Shown piece after piece: positions 19,681-28,604 of a DNA stretch of 64,000 nucleotides. Position 1 is the stretch's first letter. The number at the start of each line of letters is the position of its first letter. Source of the DNA: Lactobacillus sp. ESL0785 (GTDB taxonomy: Bacteria; Bacillota; Bacilli; Lactobacillales; Lactobacillaceae); the NCBI RefSeq assembly GCF_029395455.1, contig NZ_CP113916.1, positions 1,240,001-1,304,000 of the forward strand. Reading direction: 5' to 3'. Both the position numbers and the translations under genes were made by a program. The notes under the pieces were generated by a model. It was given only the letters and a program-made list of their open reading frames with translations. It was not told where the DNA came from and searched no databases.

Positions 19681-20694
19681 CTATTTTTTAATTTCTTTTC
19701 GATACTCAGCCGGTGACATACCAAAATATTTTTTAAAAATCTTATAAAAGTATGATGGATTTTCATAACCAACTTTATTAGAAATTTTTGCTATAGACGC
19801 ATTTGTATAGCTTAAATACCTTGCTGCTACATTCACTCGTTGCAAATGAACTAAATTGATAAATGTTTTCCCGGTGTGCTTTTGCAAATAATCAGACAAA
19901 TAATTGGGATTAAAGCCAAAATTATCTGCCATTTTTGTAAGAGTGATGTCCTTATAATTTCTTTCAATATATAGCAATAATGAAAGAAGATTGTTCTTTT
20001 GGCGCTGATTACTTTTTACCTTGATATCAGAGTAATTGACTTGACGAATTAAGCGAGAAAACAAAGTCAACATTTCCAGTTTAATAATTTGATCTGATTG
20101 AATCTCTGGAAAATAGTATTCGCCAATAATGTCATAAACTAAGTCGACTATCTTTTGATTATGATTTATTTCAAATAAGCTGTAACGCCCTTCCCCATAC
20201 TCTTCATCCGATAATAAAGAAAAAAGCAAGTTTGAAATTGCCGAACTACTCTCTTTTGCTTGCAAAAAATTCAGTTCATTTAAAGAAAAAGCCGAGGCTT
20301 TTAAAGCTATGTTTATAACAATTCCCTTCTTGCTAATTGGTTTAACCTGATGAATTGTCTGGTTACCCATGAAAATAATATCCTCTTGCTTAACTTTAAT
20401 CTTAGTATGCTCTAAAACAATCTCACAGTCTTCAACTAGTGGAATCATAATTTCCACATAATCATGGATATGAAAAGGAATAAATGATTCAACTGGTTGA
20501 AGAGAGATAGTAATTGCACTACTATTCAAAATTAAATCATCCGAATACGTATCATAAAATTGATATACTGGCTCGCAATCTATCATTCGTACTCTATGAG
20601 CTATTTTCCCATTATCTTTAATTTCTGCAAAAACATCATCCCAGCTTCGCTGATGATTTTTTGTACGTAAATAATTAATTAGCTTATTAGTCAA
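19681..20694 (-). CDS. AraC-family transcriptional regulator
   Basis: The 337-residue protein has an N-terminal cupin-type sensing domain (about 40-160, with HIHDYVEI) and two C-terminal helix-turn-helix units (about 235-335) ending in the family signature GYENPSYFYKIFKKYFGMSPAEYR. The start is TTG at 20694, preceded by AGAGGG at a proper distance. It is divergent from the GH3-GH78-pgmB operon and upstream of the MFS operon on its own strand, so it is the likely inducer-responsive regulator of both halves of the island. Confidence 0.9.
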   Translation of the reverse strand: MTNKLINYLRTKNHQRSWDDVFAEIKDNGKIAHRVRMIDCEPVYQFYDTYSDDLILNSSAITISLQPVESFIPFHIHDYVEIMIPLVEDCEIVLEHTKIKVKQEDIIFMGNQTIHQVKPISKKGIVINIALKASAFSLNELNFLQAKESSSAISNLLFSLLSDEEYGEGRYSLFEINHNQKIVDLVYDIIGEYYFPEIQSDQIIKLEMLTLFSRLIRQVNYSDIKVKSNQRQKNNLLSLLLYIERNYKDITLTKMADNFGFNPNYLSDYLQKHTGKTFINLVHLQRVNVAARYLSYTNASIAKISNKVGYENPSYFYKIFKKYFGMSPAEYRKEIKK

Positions 20695-20731
20695 ATTTTT
20701 CCCTCTTAGCCATACTATAAATCTGTGAAAT

Positions 20732-20750
20732 AAACACAGTTCTTGTGTTT
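20732..20750. promoter_or_regulatory. Inverted repeat in the AraC/GH3 divergent control region
   Basis: AAACACA-N5-TGTGTTT is a perfect 7-bp inverted repeat. It overlaps a possible -35 (TCTTGT) that is 17 bp from TACTAT, the likely promoter of the GH3 operon, and is a candidate binding site for the AraC-type protein. Confidence 0.45.
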
Positions 20751-20831
20751 TTTAACGATAGCATACTATTAAACAGTAAGATAAACTAAACCTAAATTCA
20801 ATAATTATTAAACAATGGATAGAGGTAAACT

Positions 20832-22535
20832 ATGACAGATTTAACTAAAAAGCCTTACAATTTAACCACTGAACAAATTGAATTTGTTCAAAAAAAAGTT
20901 GCAAGCATGACAATGGATGCTAAGATAGGTCAGTTGTTTTTCGTAATTGGTCAAGATGAAGATACAACTAATCTAAAGGACTTCATCAATAAATATCAAC
21001 CAGGTGGAATTATGTATCGACCTGATAAAGCTAAAAAATTACAGCATGAAATTGAAACCATTCAAAAAGAAAGTGAAATTCCACTATTTATTTCTGCTAA
21101 TCTTGAAGCTGGTGGTAATGGCTTAATCAGTGAAGGCACTTGGTTTGCTCGCCCAATGCAGGCAGCTGCAACTAATGATCCGCAATCAGCTTATAATCTT
21201 GGCGATGTTTCTGGATATGAAGCCAAACAAGTTGGTGGAAATATGTCATTTTCGCCAATTGTTGATCTTGATGAGAATTTTCGTAATCCCATTATGAACA
21301 CACGTACTTTTGGCAGTAATGAAGACACTGTTATCAAAATGGCTGACGCAGAAATTAACGGTTTGAAAAACAATAATATTATTCCTGTCGCTAAACACTT
21401 CCCTGGTGATGGTGTTGATGAGCGTGATCAACACTTACTCAGTTCAATTAATTCTTTATCCGCTGAAGACTGGATGGAATCTTATGGTCAAATTTATCAT
21501 CATTTAATCGAAAATGGCCTGCCAAGTATCATGATTGCTCACATCATGCAGCCTGCTTGGGAACGAAAATTAGAGCCAGGAATTGAAGACAAGGATTTAC
21601 GGCCAGCCACTACTTCCAAATTGCTGATTAATGGTTTATTACGTAAAGTTTTAAAATTTAATGGTTTAACAATTACTGATGCAACTCCAATGATTGGTTA
21701 CAATGCCATCATGCCTCGTTCCAAAGCTCTGCCAACAACAATTAACGCTGGAATTGACATGATTTTATTCAATAAAAACATTGATGAAGATTATCAATTT
21801 ATCAAAGATGCAGTAAATGACGGTACTCTTTCAGTAAAGCGAATAGATGAAGCAGTCACACGAATAATCGCCACCAAAGTTGCCCAAAAAGTAATGAATA
21901 CCAACTGCGAATTACTTGAACCAGTACCAGCTAAGTTTGATCTGAAATTGGCTGAACATGAAAAGCTTGCTGCTGAAGTTGCTAGAAAATCTGTAACTTT
22001 AGTTAAAGATAGGGACCAAATTCTGCCTATCACTCCTCAAAAATATCCACGCTTACGCCTTGTTGTCTTAGGCGATACTGATGATGGTGGCTTTAAAGAA
22101 GGCGGCCAAGTAACTGCTAAGTTCAAGAAAAAGTTGGAAGCACTTGGATTTCAAGTTTCAGTATTTGACCGAAAAAATTTAGACTTTTATGAAGTGTTTG
22201 AAGGCGGTCTGCAAGACGAAAAGAACAAATTCGACCTTGCCTTATACATTGCAAATGTGGAAACGGCTAGCAATCAAACCACAACCAGAATTGATTGGAT
22301 TCACCTAATGGCAGCTGATGCACCTTGGTTTATGCGCAGCATTCCAACTGTCTTTGTATCAATGTGCAATCCATATCACCTGTTCGATATTCCAATGGTT
22401 TCGACTTATATCAATGCTTATACTGGAAATGATGTGACCATCGATGCGGTTTTACGGAAATTAATGGGTAAAGAAAAATTCTTGGGTCATAATCCTGTTG
22501 ATCCATTCTGCGGTCGCTTTGAAACCAGACTATAA
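20832..22535 (+). CDS. GH3 family glycosidase with NagZ-type His/Asp dyad
   Basis: The 567-residue enzyme shows the GH3 motifs KHFPGDG (188-194) and the nucleophile aspartate in TITDATP (D283). The stretch D199-Q-H201 matches the Asp-His pair that serves as acid/base in NagZ-like GH3 enzymes in place of a glutamate. A second domain (about 400-567) is present as in two-domain NagZ relatives. It may be a beta-N-acetylglucosaminidase or a beta-glucosidase; some GH3 enzymes with this dyad are phosphorylases. No signal peptide. AGAGGT before the ATG sets the start. It leads the operon with GH78 and pgmB. Confidence 0.83.
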   Translation: MTDLTKKPYNLTTEQIEFVQKKVASMTMDAKIGQLFFVIGQDEDTTNLKDFINKYQPGGIMYRPDKAKKLQHEIETIQKESEIPLFISANLEAGGNGLISEGTWFARPMQAAATNDPQSAYNLGDVSGYEAKQVGGNMSFSPIVDLDENFRNPIMNTRTFGSNEDTVIKMADAEINGLKNNNIIPVAKHFPGDGVDERDQHLLSSINSLSAEDWMESYGQIYHHLIENGLPSIMIAHIMQPAWERKLEPGIEDKDLRPATTSKLLINGLLRKVLKFNGLTITDATPMIGYNAIMPRSKALPTTINAGIDMILFNKNIDEDYQFIKDAVNDGTLSVKRIDEAVTRIIATKVAQKVMNTNCELLEPVPAKFDLKLAEHEKLAAEVARKSVTLVKDRDQILPITPQKYPRLRLVVLGDTDDGGFKEGGQVTAKFKKKLEALGFQVSVFDRKNLDFYEVFEGGLQDEKNKFDLALYIANVETASNQTTTRIDWIHLMAADAPWFMRSIPTVFVSMCNPYHLFDIPMVSTYINAYTGNDVTIDAVLRKLMGKEKFLGHNPVDPFCGRFETRL

Positions 22536-22553
22536 AAGAAAATGTGATAGGAA

Positions 22554-25376
22554 ATGCAAATTTTAGAAATTTCAATCAATCATATGCATGAACCAATTGG
22601 TTTTGATTTTGGCAATAGTATTCGAATAGAATTTAGCGCTGAAGTTGAAAACAAAGTTGATTCGGTTCAAAAAAGATTAATTATTAAAACAGATAGTCCT
22701 ATTTTTGATTCATCTTGGCAAAGTTACGACAATAATGTTTTTGATGAGACTATCCCCTTAAAGCCTCGCACTCGCTACACAGTAACCGTTCAATTAAAGC
22801 AAGCCGATAAAATTAGCGAAGGTTCAACATTTTTTGAAACAGGAAAAATGTCTGAAATTTTTAAAGGTAAATGGATTGGTAACTCAAACAGTAATTTACA
22901 AAATACACTATTGCGGAAACATTTTAAAATTGAAAAACCAATTAAAAGTACTCGATTATACATTACTGGTCTTGGTTTATATGAAGCCTACCTTAATGGT
23001 AAAAAAATTGGTAATGAATTTCTTGCTCCTGGTGTAACAGCCTATGATAAATTAATCCAAGTCCAAACTTACGATATCGACAATCTTGTAACTAATAACT
23101 TACAGCAAGAACTGCTAATTTCTCTTGGTGATGGCTGGTATAAAGGAAATTTTGGCTTCGATGGTGGTAAAGATAATATTTACGGCTCAAGACAAATGGC
23201 ATTAGCTGAACTACACATTAACTACCAAGATGGTACAAGTGATGTGATACTAAGCAACCATTCATGGCAAACAACTGCTGGGAAGATCACTAAATCCGCA
23301 ATTTATTATGGTGAAGATTATGATGACAGAATCGCCATTACTAATTGGCAACCAGCAGTAGAAATTGATCATTCATTTGCACCTTTGCATGATCGCCTAA
23401 GTTTGCCAATTAAGAGTCATGAATTTTTACCAGTTAAGAAAATTATCCATACTCCAAAAGGAGAAACTGTTTTAGACTTTGGTCAGAACCATGCAGGTTG
23501 GCCAGAATTCTTAAATCACGAACCTACTGGAACAACTGTTAAATTGCAAATGGGAGAAATATTGCAAAACGGTAACTTCTATCGCGACAATTTACGTGAG
23601 GCCAGAGCTAGTTTCGTTTATACATCGGATGGCAAAGAAAAATGGGTGCGGCCTCACTTTACTTACTATGGTTATCGCTATGTCAAAGTTACGGGATTGA
23701 CTAAACCGATTTCTGCAGCTGATTTTCGCTCAAATGTTATGTACTCTGACATGAAAATCACTGGCGGCATTATTACAAATAATTCAAAAGTTAATCGTTT
23801 GTTTCAAAATGTTCTTTGGGGACAAAAGAGCAACTTTATGGATGTACCAACAGACTGCCCTCAACGTGATGAACGCTTAGGCTGGTCTGGAGATGCGGAT
23901 GTCTTTTCAGAAACAGCTGTTTTAAACATGAACAGTTATGCTTTCTTTAAAAAATATGCTAAAGATATGCTGATTGAACAAAACGAACATCATGGTATGC
24001 TAACAATGTACGCCCCAGCTATGGGTGCCAATGATGGTGGTGCTGCCGTTTGGGGCGATGCCGCTACTATTATTCCGTGGACAGCATATTTATCTACTGG
24101 TGATCCTGCAATTTTAAGACAAAATTATTCAGGAATGAAAGCATGGGTTGACTGGATTAATGCTCACAGTTCAACATCAAACCTATGGACTGGTCAATTT
24201 CAATTTGGAGATTGGCTTTCACTAGATGGTGAAAATCCTGCACTTCCAACTGGCAAAACAGATGAGGACTTTATTGCTTCAGTATATTACTATTATTCAA
24301 CCTTAATTGTCTCCAAAACAGCTAAAATACTTAAACTCAAAACAGACGAAGCTGATAAATATTTAGCAAAGGCTAAAAAAATAAAGGAAGCAATTCGTAA
24401 AGAATACATTACTCTAAATGGTCGGTTAGCAATTGATACCCAAACTGCTTACGCATTAGCTCTATACTTTAATTTAGTTCCAGAAGACCAAAAGAAGCGA
24501 GTAGTAACTGACTTGATTACTAGACTAGATAAAGATAATAATCATCTTAAAACAGGCTTTGTTGGTACGCCAATAATTTGTCAGGTCTTATCAGATAATG
24601 GGTATCATAAACTGGCAACGCAAATTTTCTTAAATGAAGATTTTCCAAGTTGGTTATATGCAGTTAACTTAGGAGCAACGACAGTTTGGGAAAGATGGAA
24701 TTCTGTATTACCTGATGGTTCAATGAATCCTGAAGGAATGAATTCGTTAAATCATTACTCCATTGGGGCAATTATGCAGTGGGCATACAAATATGTTTTG
24801 GGACTTAGAGAACAAACAAATGGTTATCAAAATGTCCTGCTTTCACCACAATTTGACTATCGCTTAAAACATGTTATTGGCTTTTATGAAAGCTCTTATG
24901 GTCAATTAAAAGTAGATTATCAATTGGAAACTGACGAAAATCATACCGTAAAAATGAGACTTGAAGTTCCGTTTGGACAAACAGTTAATTTAAAGTTACC
25001 TAACTATCAAGAAGGTAGTATTAAAGTTAATGGATTAAAGAAGAATGACGAGTTAACTTTAACAAACGGTATATTTAATATCACTTTTATACCTCAAAAT
25101 AGCTATATTGAATATTATACTTTAAATATGCCAGTTAAATTATTAATGAGTGATTCAGAGTTACTTACACAGCTGACACCAATTAATTCAGTATTTTTAT
25201 TTCTTAAAGACAAGACAAACTTAGATAATTTGGGTTCAATGTCATTAAAACAACTAGATACCATGCTACCCTTTATTAATATTTCCGATACTGACTTCAG
25301 TAAAATTGAACAGATATTAAATCAAACACCATTACCAGAAGAAAGGAAGTTTTTGCATGAAAGGCGTTCTCTTTGA
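22554..25376 (+). CDS. GH78 family alpha-L-rhamnosidase
   Basis: This 940-residue protein has N-terminal beta-sandwich domains (about 1-400) with the motif LDFGQNHAGW and an (alpha/alpha)6 barrel whose catalytic segment DCPQRDERLGWSGD lies at 434-447. Such enzymes release L-rhamnose from flavonoid and other plant glycosides or pectin fragments. It lacks a signal peptide. About 75 residues after the usual C-terminal beta domain form an extra helical segment of unknown role. It starts 18 bp after GH3 and overlaps pgmB by 20 bp, so the three are co-translated. No rhamnose pathway genes are in the window. Confidence 0.9.
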   Translation: MQILEISINHMHEPIGFDFGNSIRIEFSAEVENKVDSVQKRLIIKTDSPIFDSSWQSYDNNVFDETIPLKPRTRYTVTVQLKQADKISEGSTFFETGKMSEIFKGKWIGNSNSNLQNTLLRKHFKIEKPIKSTRLYITGLGLYEAYLNGKKIGNEFLAPGVTAYDKLIQVQTYDIDNLVTNNLQQELLISLGDGWYKGNFGFDGGKDNIYGSRQMALAELHINYQDGTSDVILSNHSWQTTAGKITKSAIYYGEDYDDRIAITNWQPAVEIDHSFAPLHDRLSLPIKSHEFLPVKKIIHTPKGETVLDFGQNHAGWPEFLNHEPTGTTVKLQMGEILQNGNFYRDNLREARASFVYTSDGKEKWVRPHFTYYGYRYVKVTGLTKPISAADFRSNVMYSDMKITGGIITNNSKVNRLFQNVLWGQKSNFMDVPTDCPQRDERLGWSGDADVFSETAVLNMNSYAFFKKYAKDMLIEQNEHHGMLTMYAPAMGANDGGAAVWGDAATIIPWTAYLSTGDPAILRQNYSGMKAWVDWINAHSSTSNLWTGQFQFGDWLSLDGENPALPTGKTDEDFIASVYYYYSTLIVSKTAKILKLKTDEADKYLAKAKKIKEAIRKEYITLNGRLAIDTQTAYALALYFNLVPEDQKKRVVTDLITRLDKDNNHLKTGFVGTPIICQVLSDNGYHKLATQIFLNEDFPSWLYAVNLGATTVWERWNSVLPDGSMNPEGMNSLNHYSIGAIMQWAYKYVLGLREQTNGYQNVLLSPQFDYRLKHVIGFYESSYGQLKVDYQLETDENHTVKMRLEVPFGQTVNLKLPNYQEGSIKVNGLKKNDELTLTNGIFNITFIPQNSYIEYYTLNMPVKLLMSDSELLTQLTPINSVFLFLKDKTNLDNLGSMSLKQLDTMLPFINISDTDFSKIEQILNQTPLPEERKFLHERRSL

Positions 25377-26037
25377 TTTAGACGGCGTTATTGCCGATAC
25401 ATCAATTTATCATTTTCAAGCATGGCGTAAACTAATTAAGGATCACTTTTCATTAAACTTACCTAATGAATTGGAACAACAAACTAAAGGTGTTAGTCGA
25501 GCAGATTCCTTAAAAGCTATCCTGAATTTTTTAAATATTAATGTTAGCAAAGAACAATTTGAGCAATTAGCCGCTGAAAAAAATCAAACATATCAAAAGT
25601 TACTAAACAACTTAACTCCAAAAGATATTTTACCTGGAATCCAAAAATTAATTAATGATTTTAAGAGCCATGATGTCAAGCTTTCTCTTGCTTCTGCAAG
25701 TTTAAATGCTCCTTTAATTTTAGAAAAATTAGATTTACGGCAAGATTTCGATGCAATAGCTAACCCAAATGAAGTTAAACTTGGAAAACCTGCACCAGAT
25801 ATTTTTCTTCAAGCTGCAAAAGAAATTGACGTGCAGCCAAAAGATTGCGTTGGCATTGAAGATTCGATTGCCGGAATTAATGCAATCAATAGTGCTGGCA
25901 GCTTATCAATTGGTGTAGGGGAAAAGGAAGAATTAAATAAAGCAAAATTATTATTTCCAACAACAGCAGACTTAAATTACAGCCAAATCGAAATGGCTTG
26001 GGAACAGGCATCAGCCAAATTAGATAATTTTGAATAA
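25357..26037 (+). CDS. pgmB: Beta-phosphoglucomutase with an ABC-F-derived C-terminal tail
   Basis: A 226-residue HAD enzyme converting beta-glucose-1-phosphate to glucose-6-phosphate. The phosphorylated aspartate D7 and acid/base D9 lie in FDLDGVIAD, followed by the cap-domain motif YHFQAW typical of beta-phosphoglucomutase. AAAGGAAG precedes the ATG, which overlaps the GH78 end. The last residues WEQASAKLDNFE are nearly those of the ABC-F protein (WEQALTELDNFE), encoded by the 48-bp repeat, so the native C-terminus was replaced at the island border. No GH65 or other inverting phosphorylase gene is nearby to make its substrate. Confidence 0.88.
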   Translation: MKGVLFDLDGVIADTSIYHFQAWRKLIKDHFSLNLPNELEQQTKGVSRADSLKAILNFLNINVSKEQFEQLAAEKNQTYQKLLNNLTPKDILPGIQKLINDFKSHDVKLSLASASLNAPLILEKLDLRQDFDAIANPNEVKLGKPAPDIFLQAAKEIDVQPKDCVGIEDSIAGINAINSAGSLSIGVGEKEELNKAKLLFPTTADLNYSQIEMAWEQASAKLDNFE

Positions 26038-26043
26038 CAAAAA
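25996..26043 (+). repeat. 48-bp direct repeat, right copy (end of pgmB)
   Basis: Matches 12913-12960 at 44 of 48 positions, in the same reading frame including the stop. Because a terminator facing tsaD follows at once, this copy probably sits where the ABC-F gene originally ended. Confidence 0.9.
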
Positions 26044-26077
26044 AGACGAAGAAGTTAAGTATTTCCTCGTCTTTTTT
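26039..26077. terminator. Bidirectional terminator between pgmB and tsaD
   Basis: Six A plus GACGA pair with TCGTC plus six T around a 17-base loop; it serves both convergent transcripts. Confidence 0.85.
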
Positions 26078-26086
26078 AATTTGTTT

Positions 26087-27136
26087 TTATTCTAACATAC
26101 TCTTAGCATATGGTAATTCTAACGATGGGTCTGCATTCAATGTTAAATCTGCAAATTGACCTTCATTATACAAATTATAAGCCGCTGCACCAATCATTGC
26201 TGCATTATCACCACACAACTTAAGACTAGGTAAAATTACTTTAGGCGCCATTTTTGATGGTAATGCCGCAATTTCGTGCTGCATGCGGTCACGCAAGCCA
26301 AGATTAGCAGCCACACCGCCTCCCATAATAAAGGTCTTAGGCTGATACTGCTTAATTGCCCGTATAGTTTTATGAGCCAAAACATCTACAACTGCTGCTT
26401 GAAAACTTGCAGCTAAATCATACTTATTCAACTCCTGATGAATTTGGTCAGCATGATGACAAGTATTGATAAACGCACTCTTTAATCCAGAAAAAGAAAA
26501 ATCATAATCATTATCTTCCATCATTGCCCGGGGGAAGTTAAAAGTATCTTGACCTTGATGGGCCCATTCATCAATTGTTTTACCCGCTGGGTACTTTACG
26601 CCGAGAACTCGACCAATCTTATCATAAGCTTCACCAGCGGCATCATCGCGCGTATCACCTACAATTTCAAAATGAGTTGGATCCTTTAATAGAACAATTT
26701 CGGTATGCCCACCTGAAACTTGCAGAGCCAAAGCTGGATACGTAATCTCATCTGTTAACTGTGCAGCCATAATGTGCCCCATAATATGGTCAACGCCGAT
26801 TAGCGGAATTCCAGTTGCCATTGATACTGCCTTAGCCGCACTAACGCCAATTAATAACGCGCCAACAAGTCCAGGACCATAAGTTACAGCAATCGCATCA
26901 ATATCATTCCAATTTATATTTGCTTCAACTAAGGCTTCTGTCGTAATCTGACTAATTACTTCAATGTGATGACGACTAGCGACTTCTGGCACTACACCGC
27001 CAAAGCGCTGGTGACTTTTAATTTGAGTAGCAACTATTAAACTCTCAATCTCACGACCATTTTTAATTACTGCAGTTGAAGTTTCATCACAGGAACTTTC
27101 ATAAGCTAAAATACGAATATCTTTTTGTTTATTCAA
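26087..27136 (-). CDS. tsaD: tRNA N6-threonylcarbamoyladenosine synthase subunit TsaD
   Basis: TsaD (349 residues) transfers the threonylcarbamoyl group to A37 of ANN-reading tRNAs, working with TsaB (and TsaE). The ASKHA fold start [12 protein letters not shown], the metal ligands H117 and H121 in DHIMGH and the GGGVAAN glycine motif are all present. The start is TTG at 27136, which overlaps the stop of a small upstream frame (see 27133); AAAGGG lies 9 bases before it. It belongs to the minus-strand unit tsaB-(rimI remnant)-tsaD. Length and motifs are normal. Confidence 0.96.
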   Translation of the reverse strand: MNKQKDIRILAYESSCDETSTAVIKNGREIESLIVATQIKSHQRFGGVVPEVASRHHIEVISQITTEALVEANINWNDIDAIAVTYGPGLVGALLIGVSAAKAVSMATGIPLIGVDHIMGHIMAAQLTDEITYPALALQVSGGHTEIVLLKDPTHFEIVGDTRDDAAGEAYDKIGRVLGVKYPAGKTIDEWAHQGQDTFNFPRAMMEDNDYDFSFSGLKSAFINTCHHADQIHQELNKYDLAASFQAAVVDVLAHKTIRAIKQYQPKTFIMGGGVAANLGLRDRMQHEIAALPSKMAPKVILPSLKLCGDNAAMIGAAAYNLYNEGQFADLTLNADPSLELPYAKSMLE

Positions 27137-27237
27137 AACTTAATCCCTTTCTTTTTCCGTTCTGGCAGCATTTTCAACACCAGCAAACCATTCTTTACTA
27201 CCTCTTGATCGCAATTAATACGGCCAACGAATTGATC
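27133..27237 (-). pseudogene. Probable C-terminal remnant of rimI between tsaB and tsaD
   Basis: A 34-codon open stretch, bounded upstream by a stop and with no start codon signal, ends in a TGA that overlaps the tsaD TTG. Its text (VGRIN, then KNGLLVLKMLPE) looks coding and is compatible with the end of a RimI-type N-acetyltransferase, the gene that sits between tsaB and tsaD in many lactobacilli. The match is weak by eye; the position is the main argument. Confidence 0.4.
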
Positions 27238-27256
27238 TCAAAAATAATTAATATTT

Positions 27257-27997
27257 TTAAACTTCTTCTACATAATTACTGTCTGGTGCAAATGGTTGTC
27301 CCGTCTTCTTATGCCAATCTACTTCGGCTTGAGTACGGCGTAAATATCGTGGCAGCAGTTGATCAGGAGCAGTTGGTTCTGCAGTTACTGCTAACTTGCC
27401 AATTAAGCCAGCGTGAATGATATTTTGCTCATCTGTACCATAACTGAACGATGCCGGTAATTGTTTAAGTAATTCTTCCTGCTTAGTAAAACCTGAACCA
27501 ATAAAAACAACTTTAGCTATTTCATTAGTAACCAAATACTCTTTAACTGCAGCCAATAAAGCTGTAATCTGATAATGACCATCGGCAATTACATTAACAG
27601 GTTGCCCGTTTTGATTAAGGTAAGCTCCAGCAAAGTAATTATCATTGCGCGCATCAATTCCCGCTACAATTAATGTATCCTTATCTTCGCAGCTTGCAGC
27701 TAATGCCTGCAGAGTTGAAATGCCAACAACATCCTTATGCAAAATACTGGCAAACATTTTAACAGTAGTAATCCCAATCCGCAATCCCGTATAAGATCCT
27801 GGCCCAATTGCAACAGCAAAACGATCAATATCTTTTAATTGCAAATTATTAGCTGCTAAGATTTCAGTAATTAACGGATCAAGATGCTCACTATGATTAC
27901 GCTCATCTTGTTCGCCTTTTTCTATGATCACTGTCTGGCCGTCATTCAACGCGACACTCAAATGATTAGTTGCCGTTGATACACTTAATATTTTCAT
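27257..27997 (-). CDS. tsaB: tRNA threonylcarbamoyladenosine biosynthesis protein TsaB
   Basis: The 246-residue protein is the TsaD partner that forms the t6A synthesis complex and has an ASKHA fold without full catalytic residues. The N-terminal ILSVSTATNHLSVAL, ERNHSEHLDPLI and GPGSYTGLRIG motifs are diagnostic. It precedes tsaD on the same strand, separated by a 120-bp stretch where rimI would be expected. A plain ribosome binding sequence precedes the ATG at 27997. Confidence 0.95.
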   Translation of the reverse strand: MKILSVSTATNHLSVALNDGQTVIIEKGEQDERNHSEHLDPLITEILAANNLQLKDIDRFAVAIGPGSYTGLRIGITTVKMFASILHKDVVGISTLQALAASCEDKDTLIVAGIDARNDNYFAGAYLNQNGQPVNVIADGHYQITALLAAVKEYLVTNEIAKVVFIGSGFTKQEELLKQLPASFSYGTDEQNIIHAGLIGKLAVTAEPTAPDQLLPRYLRRTQAEVDWHKKTGQPFAPDSNYVEEV

Positions 27998-28026
27998 TTC
28001 AAATTACTTTTCCCTTTTTAAAAAAT

Positions 28027-28545
28027 CTACTTTCTTATTTTAACACGAGAAAGAGCTTGCAAAACAAAGTAGGTTACAAACATTTGCATCCAAGGAACAA
28101 TTAGTTCCTTAGCTCCTCGCTGCAGCAATGCTGCCTTGAAGTCTAAGCCATATAAAAGATGTAGCCATAATGTGTTCAAGCCCAAATTAATAATCACCGT
28201 TACCATAATAGTAGCAACGACAATCCGCCCAATTTTAATCGGTTGCCGATAAAGTAATAGCCCATAAATCACCGGTCCCAGCATTGCACTCACCGTAAAA
28301 CCGGCAAAAAAGCCACCTTGATTACCAAAAAAAGCGGAAGAAACTAAATCACCGATACCACCACCAACAGCTCCCCAGATAGGGCCAAACAAATATCCTA
28401 GCAGCACATTACCGATAAAATCCAGACTAATATGAACGACTTGTGTGCCAATACTAAACTGTTTAAGAATAATTTTCATTGCTACAACCATCCCTAATAG
28501 AATTAGATCCCGCAATTGTAGTTTGAAAGTTTCTTTTGAAATCAT
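28027..28545 (-). CDS. folT: ECF transporter S component, folate type (FolT-like)
   Basis: This 172-residue membrane protein has five to six hydrophobic helices and the S-component features of the folate family: a basic start LQLRDLILLGMVVAMKIIL, then GPIWGAVGGGIGDL and LNTLWLH. S components bind the vitamin and dock to the shared EcfA-EcfA'-EcfT energising module encoded elsewhere. No tetrahydrofolate riboswitch was seen upstream, where a terminator of the preceding gene lies. The folate assignment is by family resemblance. Confidence 0.8.
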   Translation of the reverse strand: MISKETFKLQLRDLILLGMVVAMKIILKQFSIGTQVVHISLDFIGNVLLGYLFGPIWGAVGGGIGDLVSSAFFGNQGGFFAGFTVSAMLGPVIYGLLLYRQPIKIGRIVVATIMVTVIINLGLNTLWLHLLYGLDFKAALLQRGAKELIVPWMQMFVTYFVLQALSRVKIRK

Positions 28546-28563
28546 TGGCCTGCACTTCCTCTC

Positions 28564-28592
28564 ATTAAAAAAGCATGACGACCAGCCATGCT
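28564..28592 (-). terminator. Terminator after the thioesterase gene
   Basis: On the minus strand AGCATG and CATGCT, with inner pairing, are followed by TTTTTAAT. It separates the thioesterase unit from folT. Confidence 0.8.
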
Positions 28593-28604
28593 CAATTAAT
28601 TATA

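Noticed and set aside
27076..27420. Plus-strand open frame of 114 codons across the tsaD/tsaB junction
   Set aside because: It is antisense to tsaB and tsaD, has no ribosome binding site, and its composition reflects the reverse frame of real genes.
28546..28604. Tetrahydrofolate riboswitch in front of folT
   Set aside because: The space is short and taken up by the terminator of the thioesterase gene.
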